Source of the DNA: Neopestalotiopsis rosae
Lineage: Eukaryota > Ascomycota > Sordariomycetes > Amphisphaeriales > Sporocadaceae
Direction: 5' to 3'
NCBI GenBank assembly: GCA_023078685.1
Contig: JALGAS010000011.1
Span: 682,001-746,000 of the forward strand
Length of the DNA: 64,000 nucleotides
Part shown: positions 27,786 to 38,311 of the stretch, piece by piece
Numbering within the stretch: the stretch's first letter is position 1
How the letters are laid out: every line of letters begins with the position of its first letter
Translations under genes and position numbers: made by a program
Notes under the pieces: model-generated
The model's database searches: none
The model's input: the letters and a program-made list of their open reading frames with translations, nothing else
What the model was told of the DNA's origin: nothing

Positions 27786-29474
27786 TTAATAACTCAACGG
27801 TTATTTTATAAATTTAAAAATTAAATAAAATAATTAAAAATTAAATAATACCGCAATTAAATAAGCTTGCCCGTTAATTAACGTATAATAATAAAAGCTA
27901 AGCTTGAATTATTTTATTTATATATTAAATTATTAACTCAAACTTAATTAAATTAATTTATTTAAATTTTACTTAAGCAACTAATTTAATTAATTGAGTT
28001 TAAGTTAATTATTATAAAAACTTAATTCAATTAATTAATTAACTAACTCAATTAAATTTAAATTAAACTTATTTAAATTAACTACCAGTTAACTCAAAGC
28101 CAACCCTAATAATAATTAACTAATTACGGATAAAATAAAATAATAAATGAAGTAATAAATATCATTAAGTTTTAACGTTTATTATTAAAATCTAATTTAA
28201 AAAAATAAAAACGCAAAAGCTCTAGTAATAAGCCTAGTTTTATTAATTTTATATTTTATTTCAAGGTTTTATTAATTATTAATATGGTTGTAATTATTTT
28301 CTTAAGTTAACTATATAATTTAGTTAATAACTAAATCATTTAATTTTAATCAGACAATTAACTAAATCAATTTAATTTTAATTTAGTTTAATTTAGTTTA
28401 ATTATTAACTAATAATTAAAGAATTAATTAATTTAATTGATTTCATTTAATATAAATTACAATAACCACTTAAATTAATAAAACAAAAGAAAACTCATAA
28501 AATGCCGTAAAAATGGATACTTTGCCTTATTTAATAATATTTATTTCGAATTTCTCAAAAATGGCATTTTAAAAATAATAAATTTTAACAAACTTTTATT
28601 ATTTTTATCTTAATCCTTATAATTTGAATTTTTCTATAAAAAATAAAAAAATAACAGCATTAGCTTTCTTTTTATTTCTTTCATTAATAAAAGTAATAGA
28701 GCTTTAGATAATTCATTATTTTCATTAATTTAGCCTTATTCTTTTAGTTATTAGTTATTCTAATTATTAATTAAACTAAATTGATTTAGTTTTAATCAGG
28801 CTCCTAACTAAATCATTTAGTGTTAATCAGGACTCTTAATAACTAACGTTGGTTATTAGTTAACTAAATTAAACTTAGTTTTTAATTAACTAACGTTAGT
28901 TAACTATTAGTTACCTAAATTGCAACCCTGATTATTAATCAATATTTTATCCATTTTTAAAATAAATATTGAAAATTGATTTTCAATAAATAAAATAAGA
29001 TAAATAATGCATAGAACTTCCTTTTTGCGTTATTCGATCTTATATAAAGCCTTAATTAAAAAAGTAATTTCAAAATCGTAATTATTTAATTATTAATTAA
29101 ACTAACTAAGAATTACTCGTAATTAATTAGTTGCTTGAGTAAAGCTACGTAGTTTAGTTAATAAGGTGAGTAAAACTACGTAGTTTAGTTATTAGTTAAC
29201 TAAAACTAATAACTAAAACTAATCGTTGCAACCCTGGTTATAACGAAATACGTCCGCGAAATCCACAAGTTATTATTAAAAGGAATCGAAAAATGCAAAG
29301 CTAATGACATTTTACTTCAAAATTATAACAAAAAAACCCTAAACAGTGAATCAATTAATTATTTTATTTACCCATTTATTCATTTATTTATTTTATTTTC
29401 ATTTTTATTATTAATTAATTAATTAAATAAATTACTTTATCTGGTGGAATTTAGTTTATAATATGGTTAATACC

Positions 29475-29868
29475 CAGGTTAGGAAAGGCAGTTTCCAGTT
29501 AGTTAGTGCAATTGCATTTAACTTAAGTTAATTATAATTAACTGCATTAAAATAATAAAATAATTAATACAAAATCGAATAATTAACTTATTTAAAAGTT
29601 TTCTTTTTAGAATAAAACGTTATATAAAGCTTAATAAAAAGCTATTATAAGGTTTCATATTTTATTATTATTTAAGTAAATAATAAAATTTATATTATAG
29701 CAATAAGCAGTTAATGAACTTAATTGCAGAGTGCAATTGTTAGTTATTTTGCAGTTGACTGCAAAAAATGCAGTTGCAGTCTAGACTTTAACTAACTGCA
29801 ATTAGTTAAGTTGCAGTCCGGATTTCATGCAGTTAAGTTAACTGCCAGTTAACTGCATTCCTACCCTA
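29475..29868 (+). mobile_element. hAT-like MITE, GCAGTTAACTGC family
   Basis: 394 bp. Ends are CAGGTTAGGAAAGGCAG and TGCATTCCTACCCTA, inverted repeats with one RIP-like change each. Flanking 8-mers are TTAATACC and TTGATACC, one G/A mismatch, fitting an 8-bp hAT duplication. Confidence 0.8.
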
Positions 29869-30844
29869 TTGATACCAGTTTAAAATTAAAAGGTTTATTA
29901 ATTTATATTTACTGGATAACCGATAAGGCTGAGTTTTAAAATATCTTTTTTTTACTAGCTATTCAGTTTATTTTAACCTAATTATAAATTTCTTTCAAAA
30001 TCTTTATAAAGCCAAGCATTAAATTATAAGATGAATTTCATACCACTTTACCGACGGTGTTATTATACGTTTATGACTTCTATTCAAAATTAAATGAGCT
30101 TCGAACGGATTATTCCAGATTAAAACAGCGTTACCCTAAAGCAATAAGTTATTTACTTATTTTATTAACTCAATTAGTTAAGGCTATTAAAGTCAGTATA
30201 TAAAGATTGCATATTTACTTTCCGAAAAAAGTTGATTCCGGTAATTTTCGAAAATATAAGCCATTTGTACTGGCTATTCTTTCGGATCCTCGATTATAAA
30301 TTCATCATTTTAAACGCAATTAAATTTTTTGTTTTTATAAAAAGGTTTCATTGGACGTTATTTTACCTTCAAATAAAGTTTACGACGAGTAAATTTCATT
30401 TATTATTTTTAGTTAATTAAATCCTTTTTTTTATTCATTTTAATAAATAATTGATATGTAATAAAATTAGACTGCAACGGGCTGGAGAAATCGAAACCTA
30501 AACACAAGATATGGTTAAATTTTATAATTCTGATAAAGAAGGGTTTTTTATTAACCGTCGATTAATTATCGTTTAAAACGAATATGAAATTTATATACGT
30601 AAATCAGCCGCTCCTAGCGACGTAAATAAGTTATTTTACGTTTTGATTAATTGATTAACTAACTAAAAACTTAATTAGGAGGACTTAATTATTCATTAAA
30701 AAACAATTAGTATTAATTTTCAGTCTTAGTTATTTTAGCCCGGCGGTATTTAAATATACCGGCTACTTCGGCTACTTTCAAACGAAGTTTTTTTACTTTA
30801 AGCTATATTATTACGAAATCCCAAAATAAGTTAAGTCCTAAAAG

Positions 30845-31454
30845 CAGGGTAGGAATGCAGTTAACTGGCAGTTAACTGCAATGCAGTTAACTTAACTGCA
30901 TAAAATCCGGACTGCAACTTAACTGACTGCAGTTAGATAAAATCCGGACTATAACTGACTGCAGTTAGTGAAATTAAAACTTAAACTTAACTGCACTAAC
31001 TGCAGTTAGTAACTGCACTAACTGCTAACTGCAATAATAATAAAATAAATAATATTTTAATTAGAACTAATAAAAATAAGTGGTTTTTATTTATTATTAA
31101 GTTATATTATAATTTAATAAATTAATAACCGATGAAATAAATACTTCATAATAGCAAAAAAAGGTAATTAAATTTAATTGATTAAATTTAAACAAGTTAA
31201 AATTAAATAATTAAGGGCTTTTAAATTAAAACTATTAAAATTAATTCAAAAGTGCAGTTAGCAGTTAATTTACAGTTAACTTGCAGTTAACTGCATTATT
31301 AAATGCACTAACTTAAGTTAACTTAAGTTAGTGGAATCCCGGACTTAAACTGACAATTAACTGCATGCAGTTAGTAAAAGTCCGGACTGCAACTGCACTA
31401 ACTTAAGTTAACTGCAACTGCACCAACTAACTGCAGACTGCCATTCCTACCCTG
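30845..31454 (-). mobile_element. hAT-like MITE, GCAGTTAACTGC family, best-preserved copy
   Basis: 610 bp, with intact inverted ends CAGGGTAGGAATGCAG and CTGCCATTCCTACCCTG and a perfect non-repetitive 8-bp target duplication CCTAAAAG on both sides. The interior is dominated by GCAGTTAACT, GTTAACTTAAGTTAAC and related palindromic units. There is no coding capacity. The end sequence and 8-bp duplication place it in the hAT superfamily (non-autonomous). Confidence 0.9.
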
Positions 31455-31751
31455 CCTAAAAGAGTTGAATAATTAATTTTACTGAAAGGTTGGGGGTTAA
31501 AATTAACTCAGGAAATGGAGGAGTTTTTATAACCGGAGGATGGGATGGAGGAATAAAAGGATTAGTTCTTTTTATTTATTTTATCTTATCTCTTTAGTTT
31601 CTTTAGTTTTAGTTTCTTTTATTTTTATCAGGGTTGCAATTTAAATAACTAATAGTTAACTAACGTTAGTTAACTAAAAACTACAATTAGTTTAATTAAT
31701 TAAAAACTAACGTTAGTTATTAAAATGCTAATTAAAACTAAATTGATTTTG

Positions 31752-31892
31752 TTGGGCGTAGCCCAACCTTATGGCCAGATTAGGCTTAGCGTCTAGCGCA
31801 GCTAGACCCAAGTATATGGGATTGGCCTTCGGCCAACCCATCGTTAATAATATATGCTTCTTCACATCACACTTCTGTACCATAAGGTGCAA
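31752..31892 (-). repeat. 141-bp multi-hairpin element, copy 3
   Basis: Reverse orientation, TTGGGCGTAGCCCAACC to CATAAGGTGCAA. The hairpin TTGGCC-TTC-GGCCAA and the stem around GTCTAGCGCAGCTAGAC are intact. Flanks share GATTT. Confidence 0.87.
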
Positions 31893-31946
31893 TAGATTTA
31901 ATTAGGACCCTGATTAAAACTAAATCAGATTTGTTTAGTCAATAAC

Positions 31947-32592
31947 CAGGGTTGGCACGATTAGTTTTAGTTATTGGTTTTAGTTGATTAATAATTAAAC
32001 TACGTAGTTTTACTTACGTAACTAATTAATTATAATAGTTTTATTTATTTCACTAATTAATTACGTGTAGTTATTAATTAATTTAGTTAGTTCAGTTAAT
32101 AACTAACTAATTACGACTTTAAAAAGCTTTTCTTTAATAATTGAAATAATTAACAGCCTATACCGAATAAAATAAATAATAAAAACGAAGTATAAAGAAA
32201 TTATTCCCTTATTTTTCGAATATTAACTGGACTTTTAATATTTCTTTTAAAAATTACTAATTAGATATGAAATAATAATAAATTAAAATTAAAAAATTAA
32301 AAAAACTAAATAAAAACCGATATAAATAATAAAATTACCGAAGTTATTTCTTATTTATTCTTTTTTATTAGATTTTAATAATAACGGTTAAAAAGAAGTA
32401 ATATTAATTATTTTAATTATTCTTTTATTTTATTCGTAGTTAGTTAGTCAGTGTAGTTAACTACTAACTACGTGTAGTTTTGTTTTAATCAGATTATTAA
32501 CTAATTACGGTAGTTTTACTCAAGTCACTAACTAACTACGGTTGTAGTTAACTACGCGTAGTTAACTATTAGTTAACTAAATGCCAACCCTG
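31947..32592 (+). mobile_element. hAT-like MITE, GTAGTTAACTACG family
   Basis: 646 bp. Ends CAGGGTTGGCACGATTAG and TAAATGCCAACCCTG are inverted repeats. Internal units are ACTACGTAGTTTTACT and GTAGTTAACTACGCGTAG. Flanking 8-mers TCAATAAC and TTGATAAC differ by two transitions. It sits inside the 31629-33112 MITE. Confidence 0.78.
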
Positions 32593-33387
32593 TTGATAAC
32601 TAAATTAACTAATAACTAAAAGGAAAAATAAAAATTAATTAAAATAATTAATAATATTCAATAATAAGAATGTAATTAATAAAAATAATAAAAAGAAACC
32701 GGATGCCGTAGGTATTTTATTTTTATTATTAAAATTCGAATTTTTAGAATCAAAATAAAAGCAAGAGTTAATTATTAAATTTTAATATTTTTAAATTGCC
32801 ACTTTTGAAAAATTTAAAATAAACATTAATCACCAATATAAAGAATCCATTTTAACGGCATTTTATTTACTTTCTTATGAATTATGAGTTTTAATTATCA
32901 TTTATATTAATATTAAATAAAAATAACTAAATTTTTTATTTCTTTAGTTTTTAGTTAATAATTAAATTAAATCAAAACTAAATTAAATTAATCAGTAGCC
33001 TAATTAGAACTAAATTGATTTAGTTAGGACTCTATGCAAACTAAATGATTTAGTTACCAGGCTGATTAAAACTAAATGATTTAGTTAACTAAAGAAATGA
33101 ATTACAACCCTGGTTTTTTATTATTTATTTTATTAAAATATAACAGAATAAACCCGATAAAATAAATAAGTAAAATGGGGTTTACGTGAATTCTAAATTT
33201 TATATTAAAAATAAACGTTAATAAATAAGATTTAGTACTTATTAAGTTAATTTTAAGTAGTTAATTAAATAAATTAATTATCTTTTCTTTTTATTTTAAT
33301 TTAATAGTTGAGTTTTTAAGTTATTAAGTTATTAACTCGAATTTAATTGATTTCATTACAATTAGCACCCTAATTAAATCAGTTGAG

Positions 33388-33600
33388 TGTCACGGTACTG
33401 TACGGGAGCCGGTCTCTGCCTAGCATGGGGTACAATTAGGTGTATTAACGAAGCTGGAGAATAAACAATCCTCCAGCCCGGCGAAGATCTATTTACGCCC
33501 CCGACCGGTAGGATGGTCGGGGCCGGGTGGAGCTGGCTGCAGCGCAGCAGCCGGTCGCAGTGGGGCAACCAGGTGGTGGGGCAACTAGTGCGCCATCACA
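33388..33600. mobile_element. un-mutated G+C-rich solo LTR
   Basis: 213 bp from TGTCACGGTACTG to GCGCCATCACA, with TG...CA ends and a perfect 5-bp duplication TTGAG on both sides. Base composition is ordinary and G+C-rich, in sharp contrast to all surrounding DNA. The start resembles the gypsy family 2 LTR (TGTTACGGTCC) and the length is close (206-207 bp), but the interiors differ, so it is probably a related family. A 64-codon frame on its minus strand is incidental. Confidence 0.8.
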
Positions 33601-35237
33601 TTGAGTTTGAGTTAGCAAATTCAAAAACTTAATTAAGTTAGTTAAATAACTCAATTAATTGAATTTGAATTAAACTCACTTAAATTAACTGCCAGTTAAC
33701 TTAAAGCCAACCCTGTTTATTATTAGTATTTTAATTTTTTATTCGTTTTAAATAACTAATGTTAATTAATTATTAGTTAAATGAATTATAACCCTGCTAT
33801 GCAATAACTAAAGCTCGTATTTCAACCTGCTAATTAAAGGTAAGTCAATTTAATTCAGTTAATAACTAAAGTGACGTAATAAGTAAAAGTTAAAAGCAGA
33901 ATTACATTAAATAATAAGTAATTTACAGCCTTAATAGCTAGCTGAGTGAGACAAATAAAAGAAACTAAATGCCGTTAACTTTATATTTCTAATTTAATTT
34001 TGAAAACTCGAAATAAATATTAATCAATACGGTGAAATACTCATTTCTATGGCTATTTATAAGTTTTCTTTCGTTTTTTAATTTCTATGGTTATATTAGT
34101 TAATATTAAGCAGGCTTGGAAATTAATTAACTTGCAATCAATTCAAATGCGTTCCATTCAAATTTAATTAATTACTTAAGTAAAACTCAATGACTTGATT
34201 ATACTGCTGATTATAATTTAATCATTTGAGTTTGAGTTACTACTTTAATAACGCACTAGTTCAAAGATTTAATAAAATTTAATGGAAATTCAAGAAATAA
34301 TTGAATACTAATTGTTTATAAGTCAATTAATTAAATCATGAGTTAACTCAAGGGGAACTGATTTAATTACCACGGCGACTAAAACTCAAGTCAAGTGATT
34401 TAATTCAAACTTAAAATCAAAACTCAAACTCGAGCTGCCAGCTCTAAGAATAAGTGAAATTAATTGAACTAGATAAATCACTAGTTATCAAAGTTACAAT
34501 TTAGTTAACTAATAATTAATTAACGTTAGTTAATTAAAAACTAAATTTAGTTTAATTAATTAGTAAGTAACAATAACTAACGTTGTTTTTCAAACTGTTA
34601 ATTAAAACTAAATGATTTAATTAGGCTTTTAAGTAAAACTAAATCAATTTAGTTTTAGTTAGTAACTAACAGGGTTGTGAAATAGTTAACTAATAATTAA
34701 CTACGAGTAATTAACTAAAAACTACGCGTAGTTAGTTAGTAAGGTGAGTAAAATTACCGTAGTTAGTTAGTTGCTTAAGTAAAACTACGTTAATTAATTA
34801 GTTGCTTGAGTAAAATTACGTAGTTTAATTATTAGTTAACTAAAACTAATAAGTGAAACTAATCGTAACAGCCCTGGTAACTAAACTAACTAATGACCAA
34901 AAGAAAAAAGCCAAAATAAAATAAAATAATTAATTATTATAAGCTTTATTAATTGAATTCATAAAAGAATAAAAAAGAAACGCAAAAGCGTTGTTCTTTT
35001 ATTTATTAGGACAACTCGAGTGTCAATAAATAAAATAAAACCGTAAGCAAAATATTAAAATTAATTTTTTAAAAATCCCTATTTTGAAAAATTCAAAATA
35101 AACATTAATTAATATGGTAAAATACCCATTTCTTCGGCTATTTATAAATTACTTTTAATTCTTTTGATTTGAATGGTTCTTTTAACTAATAAAAAATGAA
35201 GATAATTATATTAATTAAATCTTTGATTACTGGTTAT

Positions 35238-35652
35238 CATGGTAGGAAAGGCAGTCTGCAGTTAATTAGTGCAGTTGCAGTCAACTTAAGTTAATGCAGT
35301 TGCAGTCCGTATTTTTTCTAACTGCATGCAATTACTTGTTAGTTTACGTCCGTGATCCCACTAACTTAAGTTAACTTAAGTTAATTGCAGTTCGATATAA
35401 TTAAGTGCATAATAATAATAAATAATTAATAAGAAATCGAATATTTAAAGTATTTTAAAGCTTTTTCATTAATAATAAAGGATTAAATAAAGCTTAACAA
35501 AAAGGCATTAAAAGTTTTAATATTTTATTATTAATAAATTAAATAATATTACTTATAAAATGCAGTTAATAATTAATTAACTTAACTGCAAGGTGCAGTT
35601 AGTAGTTATTTTGCAGTTATTTAAAATGCCAGTTAACTGCATTCCTACCCTA
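35238..35652 (+). mobile_element. hAT-like MITE, GCAGTTAACTGC family
   Basis: 415 bp from CATGGTAGGAAAGGCAGTCTGC to CTGCATTCCTACCCTA; interior of GCAGTTA / TTAACTTAAGTTAA units. The flanking 8-mers do not match, so one side may have been rearranged. Confidence 0.65.
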
Positions 35653-35855
35653 TTCATTAATTAAATAAAATAAAAAACTCTTTACTTGAATAATTACCAG
35701 ACTTATTATTAATACTTTGATTGCTTTAGCTATTAGTTTCTAGTTAACTAGTAATTAATTAACGTTAGTTAACTAAAAAGTATATTTAATTTAATTAACC
35801 AATAACTAACGTTAGTTATTAAAAGTCTTGATTAGAATTAAATTAATTTAGTTTG

Positions 35856-35996
35856 TTGCACTTTGTGGTACAGTGGTGTGATGTGAAGAAGCATATATTA
35901 CTAACGATAGGTTGGCCGAAGGCCAATCCTATATACTTGGGTCTAGCTGCGCTAGACGCTAAGCCTAATCTGGCTATGAGGTTGGGCTACGCCCAA
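35856..35996 (+). repeat. 141-bp multi-hairpin element, copy 4
   Basis: TTGCACTTTGTGGTACAG to GGTTGGGCTACGCCCAA. All three hairpins are intact. Flanks share TAGTT. Confidence 0.87.
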
Positions 35997-36410
35997 TAGT
36001 TAGTCCCCTAATTAAAACTAAATTGATTTAGCTTAGTTTATAACTAAAGAAATTAATAACTAAAAGATTAAAGCTAAATTAAAAAAATAATTAAAAAGAA
36101 ACGCAAAGCTGTTATATTTTTATTTTTATTGTGCAAATTCGTTGTTAATAATTAGAATGAAACCGTTGGCAAAGTATTAAAATCTATTATTTTTAAAATG
36201 CCACATTTTAAAAATTCGAAACAAACACTCATTAATACGGTAGAATTCTTTTTTTACGGCTACGGCTATTTATTAGCTTTCTTCGGTTCTTCAAGATGTA
36301 GTGGGTATTATTATCAATTAAAATTAAAATTAATCAAATTAATTAAATTTTTAGTTATTACTTAATAATCAAAATAAACCAAGATAAATTAATTTAATTA
36401 ATACTTTATG

Positions 36411-36551
36411 TTGCACCTTGTGGTACAGGAGAGTGGTGTGAAGAAGCATATATTACTAACGATAGGTTGGCCGAAGGCCAATCCTATATACTTGGGTCTA
36501 GCTGTGCTAGACGCTAAGCCTAATCTGGCCATGAGGTTGGGCTACGCCCAA
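36411..36551 (+). repeat. 141-bp multi-hairpin element, copy 5
   Basis: TTGCACCTTGTGGTACAG to GGTTGGGCTACGCCCAA. Flanks are ACTTTATG on the left and ACTTTACT one base after the right end, suggesting a target duplication of 6-8 bp. Only about 415 bp from copy 4. Confidence 0.87.
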
Positions 36552-36819
36552 CACTTTACTTAAAACTAAATCATTTAATTAATTAAAGAAATTAACTACA
36601 ACCCTATTGATAATTAAATCAAGGCCTTTAATTTTAATAAAAGTATTAATTAAATCATTTAATTGTAATTAAAGTGCTAACTAAATTAATTTACTTCAAA
36701 TTAGCACTTTAAAAACCTAACGTTGGTTTTTAATTAATTGAATTAAATTTAGTTCTTAAATAACTAACGTTAGTTAATTATTTATTAAGTAAATTGCAGC
36801 CCAGCTTCTTAATTATTGA

Positions 36820-37519
36820 CAGGGTTGGCAGCTTGAGTTTGAGTTTTGAGTTTGAGTTTGAGTTAACTCACTTGAGTTGAGTTTTACTCACCGTTTTTAA
36901 AAACTCATTAAGTTTTACTCAAATAACTAACTAAATCAGTGAGTTTTACTCACGTAACTAACTAAATCAATTGAGTTTTACTCACATTACTAACTAAATC
37001 AAATGAGTTAATTAACTCAAAACTCAATAACTCAACGGTCTTTTAACTCAAAACTCAATAACTCAACGGTATTTTAATCAAATTAAAAATTAAATAAAAC
37101 CGGTAAAAATAAAATAAACCCGTAATTAAGTGAGTGTGGCCGGAAATTAATTATTTACGTTAATGATTAAATTATTATTTAAAGATTGAGTTATTAACTC
37201 AAAATTAATTGAGTTTTACTCATCGAGTTTTACTCAGGCTGGTAACTAAATCATTTGAGTTTGAGTTAGCACTTTTAATAACTTGTTGCACCTTGTGGTA
37301 TAGAAGAGTGATGTGAAGAAGCATATATTACTAACGATAGGTTGGCCGAAGGCCAATCCCTTATATTTGGGTCTAGCTGCGCTAGACGCTAAGCCTAATC
37401 TGGCCATGAGGTTGGGCTACGCCCAATATAACTCAATTAAGTTAGTTAATTAATTAAATCAATTAAGTTTGAGTTAAACTCACTTGAGTTAACTAGCAGT
37501 TAACTCAAAGCCAACCCTG
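36820..37519 (+). mobile_element. hAT-like MITE (TTGAGTTTGAG family), without retrotransposon
   Basis: Ends CAGGGTTGGCAGCTTGAG and CTCAAAGCCAACCCTG are intact inverted repeats. Flanking 8-mers ATTATTGA and GTTATTAA differ by two transitions. It contains a 141-bp element (37286-37426) and a small tandem duplication around ACTCAATAACTCAACGG near 37020-37070. It is the reference for the copy disrupted at 12971-28108. Confidence 0.82.
37286..37426 (+). repeat. 141-bp multi-hairpin element, copy 6
   Basis: TTGCACCTTGTGGTATAG to GGTTGGGCTACGCCCAA. Flanks share ATAACT. It is inserted within the 36820-37519 MITE. Confidence 0.87.
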
Positions 37520-38311
37520 GTTATTAACTATTCAAGTTAAACTAAATTAAATTTATATTATTTTAATTGGAACCAGGATTGCAATTTAGTGGACTAATAG
37601 TTAATTATAAGTGTAGTTAATTACAAGCGTAATTACTTAATAAACTGATTAACACTACGGTAGTCTTAATTATTTTTATTTAATATTAATAAGAGCAATA
37701 ACTGAAGCTAATGATTACAAAGAAAGTAAATGAAATGCTATTGAAATGGAGTTTCTATTTTAATAATTAATATTTATGTTGAATTTTTAAAAAGTGGCAA
37801 TTTTAAAAACTCAAATTTTCATAATTAACTCTTGCTTTTATTTCAATTTTTAAAATAGAATTTTGACAATGAAAATAATACGGCTACGATATCCGGCTTT
37901 TTTTTAATTCTTATTAATTATACTCTTAGTACTTTATATTATTAGTAATTTTATTTATCTTTCATTTATCTTTTATATTATTTTTTAATTATTAGTTAAT
38001 TTACTCATTAACTAAACTAATTTTATTTAGTTTAAATCAGGATTCTAATTAAATCAATTCAATTTTAATTAGCATTTTTAATAAGTAACGTTAGTTAATT
38101 AGTAGTTAACTAAATTGCAACCCTGAATATAATATATTAAACTTCTTTTTATATATCTTATTTAACTTGGTATCAGGGTTGGCTTTAAGTTAACTGCCAG
38201 TTAACTTAATTGAGTTTAATTCAAACTCATTTAATTTACTTAGTTAACTAAATCAATTAAGTTATGAAAATGCTAACTCAAACTCAACTGATTTAGTTAA
38301 TTGCTTAAGTA

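Larger units (their letters stand above)
12971..28108 (+). mobile_element. hAT-like MITE (TTGAGTTTGAG family) split by retrotransposons
   Basis: Left end TAGGGTTGGCAGCTTGAG (12971) and right end CTCAAAGCCAACCCTA (to 28108) are inverted repeats, each with the terminal C/G mutated to T/A. The flanks are an identical 8-bp direct repeat, ATAATAAT, as expected for a hAT-type target duplication, although the repeat is of low complexity. Only about 210 bp of MITE remain on the left and 320 bp on the right; everything between is the inserted retrotransposon at 13179-27785. A copy without this insertion lies at 36820-37519 and gives the uninterrupted order. Confidence 0.8.
31629..33112 (+). mobile_element. 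hAT-like MITE, AACTAACGTTAGTT family, interrupted
   Basis: Begins CAGGGTTGCAATTTAAAT and ends GAATTACAACCCTG. Units of TAGTTAACTAACGTTAGTTA occur near the left end. It is interrupted by a 141-bp element (31752-31892) and by another MITE (31947-32592). Flanking 8-mers ATTTTTAT and GTTTTTTA agree only partly. Confidence 0.65.

Noticed and set aside
30232..30420. 62-codon plus-strand frame
   Set aside because: Hydrophobic A+T-driven translation in MITE debris, no start context or homology signs.
33374..33568. 64-codon minus-strand frame in the A+T block
   Set aside because: It lies within the G+C-rich solo LTR; open only because that segment escaped RIP.
29030..37000. Regularly repeated palindromes (AGTTAACT) reminiscent of a CRISPR array
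   Set aside because: Spacing is irregular, the repeats belong to MITE interiors with inverted ends and 8-bp duplications, and the genome is fungal.
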